A stretch of 64,000 bases of DNA from Sporodiniella umbellata (taxonomy: Eukaryota; Mucoromycota; Mucoromycetes; Mucorales; Rhizopodaceae), in assembly GCA_025677835.1 (NCBI GenBank), contig JAIXMR010000115.1, positions 22,349 to 86,348 on the forward strand, given 5' to 3'. A program made the translations under genes and the position numbers. Under the pieces are notes generated by a model. The model worked only from the letters and a program-made list of their open reading frames with translations, did not search any database and was not told the origin of the DNA. Below are positions 48,527 through 59,938 of the stretch, piece after piece (within the stretch, counting starts at the first letter, position 1; each line of letters begins with the position of its first letter).

Positions 48527-50349
48527 TTAACAGACAGCTTCCCCTCGTGTGTCTCTATTCAACTGCTCGATTTGACACAACATATGCCAAACAAAATCCT
48601 TATTGGTCCAATAAGAAAAATGAGCCCTTAAACCAATCAAATATTCGTTGGCGATCATAGAGATCACACTTTCTGGCTGTAGAACATAGTCAAGTCTTCT
48701 CCCGCCCGGTAAAGGATTTTCTTGGGTCACTTTTACAGGCTCTTTTACTGTCCAACGCTCTGACAAGGCAGTGGGGGTGTCATCCGGAGTAAGCACCTCC
48801 ACTCGATGGTGAGCTTTTTTCCCTGTCAGGCTATGGTCTGTCAAACTCTTCTTGAGAGGGATCTTGATCGTATAGGTTTCCTCTCCAAAGTCAACCGTCT
48901 GAGACCTTGGTAACGAAAAAGAGCGATGGCGTGGTAAGAACAATCGGTCGATACTCTCGCTCTCTTCTTGCTTGATATGGGCTATCAGCTCATCCTCCTT
49001 GGGCTTGTTCAGCGTAGATGAATCCTCCCTAGAAAAGTATTGGAAGAAGGATGTCATGAATCCATTTGAAGACTCTTCTTCTTTGGCATCCAGTGCTTTT
49101 TCTTCTTGTTTCCAGGAAAAGAAGGAAGAAAAAGAGGCATAAGTGGGTAAGGAAGGGAATAGAAAAGATGGTCCAATAGGTACGGATCTTTGGACGGTAA
49201 TGGCTGGTTGGTCTATGTAACTATCATCAAATAGAGGTTCAAACCGATAACCCTAAAAAAAAAAAAAAGAAGAAGAAGAGGAGGGGGGGGTTAGTACGCT
49301 GTATTCTATAAAGTAGGTGGTTTTTTTTTTTTCTTTACTAAAGGGTCAAACGGGTGATAGATATTTTCAAATTGAATGCTGTGTTCTGGATGATACCATC
49401 TTGGATCTTGGCTACGAATGGTTAATACAGCACTGATAGGCGAGCCAAGACCAAAAAAGTAATCCGGCTTAAACAAAAGCTTTGGGCAACCGAAATCTAC
49501 TTTTTGATACATTTCCTTCTCCTTTTCGTTCACTAGGGAGCGTTGATGAGAGAGTATGTCCCAGGTGATAACGCCACCCAAGGAATAACCTAGAATCACA
49601 ATCTTTCCGTCAAAATATGGGTGTTTTTTCATAAAGCTCTGGTAAGCATTATTAAAAAGATGTGTGACATGCTGAATGATCTGTTGTCCTTTGTCTTTAG
49701 AAAAGTAAAACAAGACGTCCGAGAGGTACTCGTTTTCGATCAGGCGAATAGTGGGTATCGATTTTAAAGTGATCTTCTTCATCAAAGGGTCTACATTTTC
49801 ATGAATGTGTTTATGCCACTCAATTGGTATAAGCTCTATACGCACATCATGGTCGGGTACCTTGGCCTGCAATACCTGCCGGGTGGTTTCTTGAAAATTC
49901 TCAACTACGGAAATAAAACTTAAGTCACCCTTTCTTTTTTTTTTAAAAAAAAAAGAAAAAAACAGGTTGACTCTTACTGTGCTGATAGAATTGACCGTAT
50001 TGTTCTGTTTGCTATCAGATGGATCTAGAAATCAATAAACCATCAAACGATATTTTTCCCTTTCTTTTTTTTCAATTTCTTTACCTGTCCAATTCCCTAA
50101 GAGGTAATCAATACGTATGCCCTATGTTTTAATCCATTCGACACTCACATGAATTACAAATATAAGATGGTCTACAGGTGCTTCTACATCTTGCCCCAGG
50201 TCCGACAATACATCATCCAGATCATCCACATACATATCTTTTCTCGAGCGTCGTTTAGAACATACGCACAGACATACTAGAATAAACTTACCAGAGGGTG
50301 TGTCTGACAGGGAAGGAGAGGAAGGTACAAAAGTGGTTTCAAAAAACAT
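48527..50349 (-). CDS. DDHD-domain phospholipase (PA-PLA1 type, short form)
   Basis: DDHD-family intracellular phospholipase A1-type protein. ATG at 50349. Features in order: a short N-terminus and acidic linker, the lipase entry HLIFVIHG, then VRIELIPIEWH, the nucleophile elbow GYSLGG (Ser), and GCPKLLFKPDYFFGLGSPISAVLTI. The DDHD domain begins with NIYHPFDPLGYRFEPL and ends with RRLDYVLQPESVISM and LRAHFSYWTNKDFVWHML, carrying the conserved Asp/His. The protein is shorter at the N-terminus than metazoan DDHD proteins (no WWE/SAM regions seen). Introns contain A/T runs (49257-49268, 49320-49334, 49937-49962). Confidence 0.88.
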
Positions 50350-51289
50350 GATTTAAAAAATCAGAGAAAATAATAATGAAAAAGAAGAAAAGAAAAAAGG
50401 AGAAGATGAGAGAGATAGGGCTATGCAGGTTTAAAGCAATCCAATGGTTCTGACTTTAAACACGGCTCTTTACCATTCCCTGTTCTCCTAAGTAAGGCCT
50501 AGGAAGAAAGAGGAGAGAGCTCACACAAACTCTATCATTCCACATCTATCAATCGCCAGCCAAGCGCATTTGGCCCTGAGCGGATATTTTTTTTTCTCAT
50601 CTATTTTAATTACCGAGTTTATAAAAGGATCTACAACGTAATTCAATAACAAACACTGCGGAACTTTTCAAAGAATATCCGTTCTTTTACTTTAAAACAA
50701 TTTACATAAACTAAACGCAAAAGATTGTTCAAAAGCTTTTTTTTTTTTTTTTTTTTGGTTTATCTGTACTTGTAACAGTATAAGCCTGAAAAGAGGCATT
50801 GAAGAAGAAAAAAAGCGAAAAGTAGCTCTAAATACCCTCAGGCATGAGAAAAACACAAAAGATACCCACGCTCATACATAGCTACCTTATCTGGTACATA
50901 AACAGTGTAGTGCTTATGTGCTTAAAAAAAAAACTGTCCCTATTACGTTCTAGCAGCAAAAAGTAGACCTATAAAATTTTTGGCTCAAGGGTAGAAAACG
51001 ACTCCAGGTTTTTCCATTGAAGCAAACCGAACAAGTGAAGAAAGTACGTATTTATCTTGAATGTTTTGAATTTTATACATCGGACATTCAATAAAAGTAA
51101 TTCGTCATGAGTTTATGGGAAAAAACGCCAATTTGATTGGTTAAAGACGTTGAAAATTTTTTTCTATTTAAAAAAGAGTGAAAAAAGATCATTTTGCTTT
51201 CTTTTTTTAAACGTACGAGGCTTAGTTGAAGGCTTGGTTCTTTGTTGCTTTTCCTTTTATACACGAACTCCGGTCCAAAATAATAAAAT
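50350..51289. other. intergenic between DDHD and Myb/C2H2 genes
   Basis: About 940 bp between divergent starts, AT-rich, with a T-run at 50737-50756. TTTTATACACG about 30 bp before the Myb/C2H2 ATG is TATA-like. No supported open frame. Confidence 0.5.
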
Positions 51290-53146
51290 ATGGCTCGTGT
51301 GCATTTATTTACTTCATCACCCTACAATGAAAAGAGACTCAACAGACCTTCTCAAACTGCCATTGAAGAGAACTTGGGAGATGAGCCATCTCTGCCAAAA
51401 ACAATAGAGGAAAACAAAACTATTGAAAATACAGAGTTAACAGCTGCTCTACTTCAACCCACCACTACCGTCCATAACACCACCCCAACCCCTACTGCTA
51501 CTACCACTACGACGACTACTACCACTACTACCACGGAAGATGTAGATACACTCGACAAGTCAGAAGATGTCCTGGACCAAGATGCCGCTGTTACAGCACT
51601 TCAACTTCTAGGTTTGTCTAATGCCTCAAAGGAGGACAAAGTGAACGACAAGGGGAAAGCACCTGGTCTATTGTATGTCCCATCCAGCGACGATGTGGAC
51701 CTGGACGATAACCCTTTTGACTACAAAAGAGGCACCTGGACAAAAGAAGAAGATGAGCTTTTATTGTCCGGTATCAAAAAATTTGGCTATGGCCGTTGGA
51801 AAGAAATTGCCCTTAATATCCCTGGGAGAAAGGGTAAACAATTAAAGCAAAGATGGGATAATACTTTGGCTGCAAAATACGTCGATCAAGAATGGCTCAA
51901 AAAAAAAATCAAGATTGCTACTGAGCAACCCAGAGAAGACAGGGACGAAAAAGATGAAAAGGCCCTCAAGTTTTTAGAAACAACAGATTGGAACGATGTT
52001 GCACTAAAAATATCTGAGAAGGCAAGGCAAGGCGACCAAGGGGCTATTGAAGCCCTATTGTCACAAGCTTTGCTAGGAACTGTTTCCAACTCAAACAGCT
52101 CGCCACACCACACAACACAGAACGCACACGAGCAGCAGCAGCAACAACAACAACAGCAGCAGCACCTTCAACAGCAACAACAGACATCTCCCCAACAGAC
52201 ATCACAAACACCTACTTCAGATACCAGCCTACAAGCCGAACCAAATACACTCCAACACACTTCTACAAACCCAAGTACCACTAACAACACGGCGTCTGCT
52301 GTTGCAAACACTACCACAAACGCCTCCACTGGGCATTCTAACTTAAATAGCTACCCCAGCCCTACGGGTCCAACACCGCTCAATTTTGCTGACGCAGCTT
52401 TAGCAATATACACACAACATCTGGCAGCTCAACAACAAAACAATAACGCAAACCCCAATGGCTCGCCATCCTCTAATCAAGCCATTCTTAGTCACCCTTA
52501 TTTTATGGCAAACCCATTTACTTCTGATAATGGTAATGTCGCCGCTGCCGCTGCTGCTGCTGCTGCCGCGGTAGCTGCTGTAGCTCATCAAAGTTCCCAA
52601 CAACAATCACAGTCATCTAGCTCACCGCAAGGTATATTTTGAAACATATATATATATATAGTCTGTTGTTGTTTACCTATTTTCTTTTTGATACAAGTAG
52701 CCAGAAGCCACCTTAAAAGACGACGAAGTGACCCAGCATTAGCGGATACACAAAGCGCAGCCATGTCTATTTATGCTTCTGCTACACCTATTACGACCAC
52801 CATCAACAACCAAACACAAACCGTGTACCCATGTTTATTCCCTAACTGTGGAAAAACATTTGCTCGACTCTATAACCTCAAAAGTCATTCAAGGACACAT
52901 ACAGATGACCGTCCGTTCATTTGTCCAGCCTGTACTGCAGCTTTTAGTCGAAACCATGACCTGAAAAGACATTCAAAAATCCATGGGGGAGATAAGCCTT
53001 ACCAATGCCATGGCTGTAAAAAGAGTTTTTCAAGGTAACAAACAAAAACAGTAAACAAAACAAACTGACTTTTTCTTCTTAGACTGGATGCATTAAAGAG
53101 ACATAAAAGTAATCAACGAAACAAACAAGGCTGTATGGACCATTAA
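51290..53146 (+). CDS. Myb/SANT plus C2H2 zinc-finger transcription factor
   Basis: Three exons, 51290..52631, 52701..53034 and 53083..53146, give 579 residues. One Myb/SANT domain: [43 protein letters not shown], with the tryptophan positions typical of Myb repeats. Then long low-complexity regions (Thr, Gln and Asn runs; an Ala run). Near the end are three C2H2 fingers: [58 protein letters not shown], the last with a C-terminal Cys. These fingers resemble Crz1/Ace2-type fingers. An (AT)n and T-rich intron separates Myb and fingers. One Myb repeat plus C2H2 fingers in one factor is an unusual combination. It is convergent with CUL3. Confidence 0.87.
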
Positions 53147-53257
53147 CAGCTGGCTTTCTTTTGTTTTTCTTTAAAAAGAACTGTTTTTTTTTTTTTTTTT
53201 TCTTCTATTTATTCACGAATGTAAATATCAAATAATAAAAGAAACACGTATTTTTTT

Positions 53258-54117
53258 TTATGCCAAGTAATGATATGCGCGTCTGTCGCTCGTACTTCTT
53301 TCGAGATATTCCCGATCTATCAGAGCCTCTATTCTCTTCTTGATCATCAAAGGACTAGGCAAGAATCGAGAGCCCAACTGTTTTGTTACCTCAGCAATCA
53401 ACAGGTTATGTTCCATTGTCTTTCGGTCTTTCATGATACGAATCACGGCTGCTTCAACTTGATGCTTGCGTTCTTCTTCCACCTTGTCTTGTGTATTCTT
53501 TCGTTCGCTGTCGTTTTCTACCTTGGATGCCACGGCCTGTATTTTTATACGAGCTAGCGGACATGTGAATTGCTCGTTGAAAGAGAACGTATCTTCCTCT
53601 AGAATGTCGCGGCCTTTCGATGCTTTTTTAAGAATTTTGTACTTTGTACACGCTAGGGATTGAAGAGTTCGTTTGAGATCTACATCAGCTATCTGAGTTG
53701 CTGTCTTGAGCTCTTGCCAAGAGAGGGTATCGTGTTGATTAAACTGAAGCAAAACTGCCATGGCATAAGTTGATACATTCAAAAGATGTTTAGATTTCTC
53801 AAAAGTGCCTCTCACATCTGCTGAACCCATCTGAGGCTGCCAGGTCAACCGCCTGCCACTATGTCTTGAAAAATAAAACTTTTCAAAACGCTCACACGCT
53901 TCTACTAACGTGGGTGGCATGGAGCATTGGGGCGAGGTAGACAAGTTCATAGGCCAAAAGGTAGACGTTAAAACAGTGACAGATACCTCCATAGATGGCT
54001 TAATATCTGTCTTGTCCAAATAGTCTTTGAATTGACCGTTCATTTCTGAAGACAGTCTCATGTCGTTGAACATGCCTTCAAGCTTATTGGTAAACTGGTA
54101 TCCGCATTCTCTCTGAT

Positions 54118-54148
<31 letters not shown>

Positions 54149-55904
54149 GGAGTAAGACAATAGTGTTTTATAGAACAATGATTTACCTTTAGTTTAGAAA
54201 GCATGCCTTTTTCAGCATCATCGGACACACTTCTGTTTAAAAGAAGTCTCTTGGCCAAGTGCTGTTTATAATAACGCTCGAAAACATCTTTATCTTGTAG
54301 ATATCTAAACAACATGATTGTTTTATCCAAAATATCATCGATTTCGTCTTCCGATTTCTATTTTTTTTTTTTTTCTTAGAATGTGATTTGGTATGCGAAC
54401 GCGTGTACACCACCTACCCCTTTTATGCCTTTTTTCAAGTTTTCATCTATGAAAAGCGAGATAAATTCAGCCGATTTTGGGTTTTCTTTCACAAAAGTTT
54501 CAAAGGCTTCATTAAAGACTGTTTGAAACGATTTATCTTTTTTGGCTGCTTTATCCAAAATGGTATCAAATCTATCTTGCAAATCCAGCACCTCTTGCAC
54601 CCACCGTATGGCGACCTGACTCGAGCCTTTTTCTGCTTTGAAATCTGTGTTAATACGCTGATTTATTTGCGATCCAAGAGAAAGGATATATCTATTTATA
54701 AACGATCTCATCTCGTTCAGGCCAGCCGGAACGCGGGAAAATAGGTTGTACATGCGCAACAGATCTTTATATTCATCGGTATCCAGCATAACTTCCAAAC
54801 CAGAGCTCTTCATCTTTTGTAGATATAAAAATTTAGTGCGTTATAATGCATACTCCTATCTCTACCTCCATTAACGTATTAATGTTGTTGGCAATAAGCT
54901 CTGTTTCGATAATTTTACGTATTTTGTTTTCAGTTGACATTGATAGACAATGGACCGTTCTTTCATACTCTTCTTCCAATCTACGCTCGACCTAATTCAC
55001 AGAGATTTAACAATCCATTCGTTTCTGCTCTTTTTTCTTTGTCTCTTACTCTTCGCATAAATTCAGACGCATCGTAAGACGTAATCAGCTTTTGACTTTC
55101 AACCTGGTAAAACGATGCACTCTTTTCCAAATATCTTTTTTCGAAATCTACTACGTACACAGACTCGCCAGTATCATTGTCTGTTAGTTCTGAGAGCATA
55201 GCCACAGCAGATTTAATAGCGGTTCTGTCGATTACGTCTCCCTGACGTTCGAATTGGACTTGCGTCAACATTGCTGATATAATGTGTTTTTGTATCGGAT
55301 ATTGATTTGAACGGATTACTTTATCGCGAAATAAGTTAAGCCCCATATCGTAAATTCCGGGTAAATTATATTTAGGCAATCTGTCATTCTATAAAGTATT
55401 AAAAAAAAAGTGTAATCGTGTAGTTCAACGCGTTCAAGTTACCAGATAGTTAAAAACTTGTAATATCAATTCAACAGCTGTTGTATAATCGTCCCACACT
55501 CGCTTCACTGTCTTTAAGAATGAAGCGCCAGCGTCAACAGTATCGGTTTTTGTATGAATAAAGGCAGGCACTACAACCTCTTGTGCTATCGTTTCCAAAT
55601 AGTCTGCAATCACTTTTTCGACATCATGGTAAAGCCTTTCTGCAAACTGCCGCATCGTTAGTCTATATGCCGTTCTATAAAGTAGCTCATAAGAGAGCTC
55701 TCTTGCATTCCTATTGAATATAACAGAGATGGCATTGCTCAATATCGAAAATCCCTCTTCATATTCTTGTGTTTGATCGATTCCAAACTACACATATTTA
55801 TAAACACAGTGTGCTCTTTTTTTTTTTTTTGGGTCTTTTTGGCTGCCTGCTTTCTTTCTTACCGCTCTCTTAGGTGGTCTTATTCTACCTTTTTTTAGAG
55901 ACAT
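53258..55904 (-). CDS. CUL3: cullin-3 (CRL3 ubiquitin ligase scaffold)
   Basis: Scaffold of a cullin-RING ubiquitin ligase that recruits BTB substrate adaptors and Rbx1. ATG at 55904 ([14 protein letters not shown]). The N-terminal cullin repeats contain [32 protein letters not shown], matching the CUL3 BTB-binding start. The middle has [19 protein letters not shown] and [22 protein letters not shown], the cullin signature. The end is the winged helix with the neddylation site [15 protein letters not shown] and the conserved tail [21 protein letters not shown]...YHYLA. Several exons, some bounded by long T/A tracts (54120-54148, 54360-54374). Confidence 0.93.
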
Positions 55905-56553
55905 ATCAAAAAGTGTTTTTATACAAAAAAAAAGGGGCAGTAGTCTTAAAGAGGAAAGAGAAAGAGAAAAATGTGTCTGTTTGCACTGCTTCACGTGACG
56001 TATTTAGTATCCGTAGCTTTTCCTGCAACTGTCGCAGTCGTCTGTGATTGGCTTGACGCTATAGACCTCCAATCTGATTTTGGTATATTTCGTTGCACGG
56101 TTCATACATGTTTTGTTTTTGACTGTGCTCAAAGTTATTCTGAACGCCTTATCCTTTTTTTATAAGTAAAACATCACAGCAAAATGAGACCAAGACCAAA
56201 TAATATCTGGACCGTTTCTGTAAGAGTCGTCTTAAATTCCAGGAACGCTTTGCTATGCTGTAGCTAATTTAACTTTGATTGGTTGGCAGTCCTATTTTAC
56301 AGGCTTTTTTTTTTAGTGTTTGGTATTCTCTGAATTTGTAGGAATAGCCAATCAACTTTAGTAGGCATCGCAACCTCAACTCTATTTTATTTCATAGAAA
56401 ATTAAACATACAAAGCATTTCATAACATATAAACGAAAAAAATTCAACAAAACACCTTTCATAATCATTTGAAAAACCAGGTAGTGTATGAAGTCTTCAA
56501 AAGTGTGATTTTATGGATTCAATGACTTATGAAACCAAAGGTATAGAATTGTC

Positions 56554-56590
<37 letters not shown>

Positions 56591-58104
56591 TGTGGGTTTT
56601 TTCAGCCAGTGTTGCACCTAACTTGGCTGTGCCACACCATGTAAAAAAAGTTCTCAATGTCAACAGTTTCTGAGTAAATATTCTTCATTAATATTTGGTT
56701 TTGCTTGTAAATGTCAATATACACTTGTTGACCCGAACGGTGCACTTTTTTCAGGTATTAAATAAGTTGACTCTGGTTATACAGTAGAGTCTTTAAGTCG
56801 ACACATAGCAAAACATACTTTTTTGTCACTTGCAATAATTTGTTCTTGAAGGTTGGTTCATTTTGGGAAGTTGTCTTTGAGAAATATTTCTAAACACGAG
56901 CCATCAAAGTTTAGAGGGAAGATACTATAATTCAGAGATAATAAGAAAACCAAATTATGTACGAAATTCAAAGTGTATCTAAGTATCGAACGTTGTTCTA
57001 TATTCCGAATTCTCTTTTCTTTTCAAAGGGTAGTATGATACTTTCAATTTGCCGAAGAGTCCGTCCACGTTTGTGGGAAAAGCCGCCTTACTTTTTATAC
57101 TGCTTACTCATCATTTTAAAATCAAGTCTTTCCAACAAGACGGCAGAGAAAGCGTTATTGATCAATCTGAAAAAATATCCGCTTTGGTTATCGATCCCCC
57201 ATTCTGTCTGACAACTCTCCAAAGCATATCCTGAATAAAGAAGCCCTATAACTTGACCAAAAGCTGGTCTAAAAATTCGACTAATTTTCTTCATAAAAGT
57301 GGATGGATTTTTTTAAAAAGATGATAAATTGAGAGCCAAGGAACTATGTATATCAGAGCAAAAGAATCAGGGATGAAGGCCGCTTGATGGGGGATAGGGT
57401 AAAACGCTGACTAAACCGGTGAAAAACCACTAATTGGCACTAAAGGCGCTGCAAATGATACTTGATGAAACAAATTAAAAGTTACAATCCCCTAAACATC
57501 GAAAATGTACATTTTTATAACATTGACTTCATAACATTTGTATTGATGACAAGAACATATCAATGCTTAAGCAATATGTTTTTTTTTTAACCATTCAGTG
57601 TTACGATAAAACTCCATTCTAATTGTTTTGGAGTAAAAAAAAGGGGGATATGGTTTTTGAGTTAGTTTAATTTAACCCATTGACGTCTTTTTCTTGTTTT
57701 AAAAGGGCAAAATGTCTGGGCATAAAGGGAAAAATAGATTTGTTTTTAGGACAATTGTTTTCGACAGTGTGTCGCTGTTTTTTTTTTCGTAAAATAGCAT
57801 TTATTTCTTAGTTATGGATATTTACTTTTCTCAAAGTGACAAAATTTACCATTCTCACTGTACTGTGCTATATATTATTTTAACAGAGTTTGATATTTAA
57901 CTTTTTCCGTTTTCTTATTTTCAAATATCCCAGATATTCCCACAGGTAAAAAAAAAAAATAGGTATGGCAAAGTAATATTAAAAGGCTTAAAGGTAAGGA
58001 GAAAAGAGGGGTAATATTAAACAAAGGGCAAGTAAAGAGTAGATAAATCGAGTAACAAAAGAAGGGTGTCTAAAGTTTTGGTTTTTCCTTTAAAAAAAGA
58101 AAAA
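55905..58104. other. intergenic, AT-rich, no gene seen
   Basis: About 2.2 kb. Short frames on both strands at 56957-57294 have no domain I can name. A T-run lies at 56556-56585. Apart from the solo HTH gene at its right, nothing here looks like a transposon body or terminal inverted repeats. Confidence 0.45.
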
Positions 58105-58440
58105 TCACACCTTTTTTGGTCTTCCTGAACGGGGTCTTACATCCGTAATACCCATTGCTGCTTTCTGGCAAACATTTACCACAGTGGATTTTTTGAGGTT
58201 TAATATTTTCATAATCTTTCCATAAGAGAAGCTGGCTTTTCTAAGGAGAATTATGCTACGACGCGTTTCTAATGAAAGTTGCTCTCCAGGCTTTCTTGGC
58301 CGTCTGGTATCTGTCAAGGCATCAAAACGAGTATCAGACAAAGTGCTGATTTGGGTATTGGTTTGAGTGCCAGTTAATGTGTTCTTTGAGATATTGGTCA
58401 AAGCGTGAGGCAAGATATTGTTTGATTGAGTATCAGCCAT
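58105..58440 (-). CDS. solo helix-turn-helix protein, Tc1/mariner-transposase-like
   Basis: 111-residue frame with a homeodomain-like HTH: PGEQLSLETRRSIILLRKAS, SYGKIMKILNLKKSTVVNVCQ, then a RSGRPKK basic end. This layout matches the N-terminal DNA-binding half of Tc1/mariner transposases, including the GRPKK linker. The DDE catalytic half is not found in the next 800 bp. The N-terminal ~50 residues are Thr/Asn-rich and weakly repetitive. It could be a truncated transposase or a domesticated HTH protein. A donor-like GTGTGA follows the last codon. Confidence 0.55.
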   Translation of the reverse strand: MADTQSNNILPHALTNISKNTLTGTQTNTQISTLSDTRFDALTDTRRPRKPGEQLSLETRRSIILLRKASFSYGKIMKILNLKKSTVVNVCQKAAMGITDVRPRSGRPKKV

Positions 58441-59092
58441 TGTTCAAAAAAATTTTGTGATTCACTTCAGCTCTTTATGTGTTTCCTTTTATCTTCTCTT
58501 TTTTCTGTCTCCTTGCGTTATATCTGATGATCGAATTTTGGTTTTTGTATGTTATTTGGTTAAAAGAGGAGGGAAATACTGATTACAATACGAAACGTGT
58601 TTGTATCTGAAGTTGAATTGAGTGACCGGGGTATTGTAGCCAATACGAATTAGTGGCCCCTTTAATGTCTTTCAATTCCTGTCTTCAAAAAAAAATTAAA
58701 GAACATACGATATTTTGTAAGCAGTTATAATTGACAACAGGATCAGTCAGCTTTTATTTCCCTTTTTACTACTTTTTCTTGGACCCATTCATTTGACCTA
58801 AACTTTCTTTCTCTTATTGTCCGCCCCTTATCTTTCTATTGTTTGTGCTTGAATTGTTCGCGGAAAATAACCTGTTTTTCATGCACGGCTGATCGTGTAC
58901 CTTTGAAATGCTTATTCAAAATCACCTTTGTTGTGTTACTAGATATTTGCCTATCCGGGCCGAAATAAACGGTTGCAACCTATTCAAAAAATAAAAAATA
59001 AAAAATTTGCATGCCGCCCCTGTTTCTAAAAAACGCATATCAACACCTTTTGTTTTACTCTTTTACCTTAATTGTTTTATTTTAAAAAAAAT
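58441..59092. other. intergenic between HTH and TMEM14 genes
   Basis: About 650 bp between divergent starts, AT-rich, with GAAAATAAC and TTTCTTTCTCTTATTG-type stretches. No supported open frame. Confidence 0.5.
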
Positions 59093-59493
59093 ATGTCTCA
59101 TCACCCTAGTTATTCTATGGCCGGTTTGTGCGCCGCTGGGTAATAACAATAAGAGCAGCTACACTCTTGCTAGATATTGTTTTGAAAATAGAAAAGTTGA
59201 CACCACCTGTTTCTTTTATTCTTGATAGAGGTGTCATTGGATTTGCTAAAACACGCTCGGTACCATCTTTGGTAGCTGGTCTTGGTGTTGGAGCTTTATA
59301 TGGCTTTGCTGGACACTTAATTCAACAAAACAAAGACTACGGACACGAAACCGCTGTTGCTGCCTCTGTTATCTTAGGTGGTGCCATGCTTCCTCGTGCC
59401 ATCAAAACCAGAAAGCCACTGCCTATTGCTTTATCTGTCATTTCTCTTACTGCTGGTTCTTACTACGTAAAGAAAATAATCGAATACAGCTAA
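59093..59493 (+). CDS. TMEM14-family membrane protein
   Basis: Two exons, 59093..59139 and 59229..59493, give 103 residues. Small protein of the TMEM14/UPF0136 family. Exon 1 is MSHHPSYSMAGLCAAG, joined to GVIGFAKTRSVPSLVAGLGVGAL, the family core. Two or three further hydrophobic segments follow (ASVILGGAMLPRAIK, LSVISLTAGSYY). Homologues localise to mitochondria or the ER; TMEM14C is linked to haem/porphyrin handling. Confidence 0.9.
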
Positions 59494-59845
59494 ACGGTTA
59501 CTATCTACTAAGAAGTACAATAAAACTTTGACCCCTCTTTCATTTTGTACAAAAAAACGCACAGTATCGTTATTGTAGATTGCTATGTTCTTTTTTTATA
59601 GTTTAACGCTAAAGAGAGTCAATGGCAGTCACCAGGAAAGACAAAACAAGAAAAAATAGAATAAAGCCTTTTTTATTGTCGTATATGTTAAATAAAAAAA
59701 AACAAAGCATTAAGTATATTAATGTGTAGCTATAGTCTACACGATTCGGCCATATTAATCGCAGCTACATCAAATACGTTTCAGAGTCATTAAATATGAA
59801 AAGTAATACAGAAACTTTTGAAATTCAACGGCCACCCTTTTCTTT

Positions 59846-59884
<39 letters not shown>

Positions 59885-59938
59885 AAAATATGAGATTACT
59901 TGTTTGTTTGATTTTCCAGAGACGAAGGGTATGCTTTA
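59494..59938. other. convergent intergenic stretch with A-run
   Basis: Between the stops of TMEM14 and the TFIIIC-subunit gene. It contains an A-run of 32 (59851-59882). Probably 3' UTRs. Confidence 0.6.

Noticed and set aside
56957..57294. Overlapping short frames on both strands in the 2.2-kb gap
   Set aside because: Neither strand shows a domain; tested as a possible transposase tail of the HTH protein but no DDE or catalytic motif is visible.
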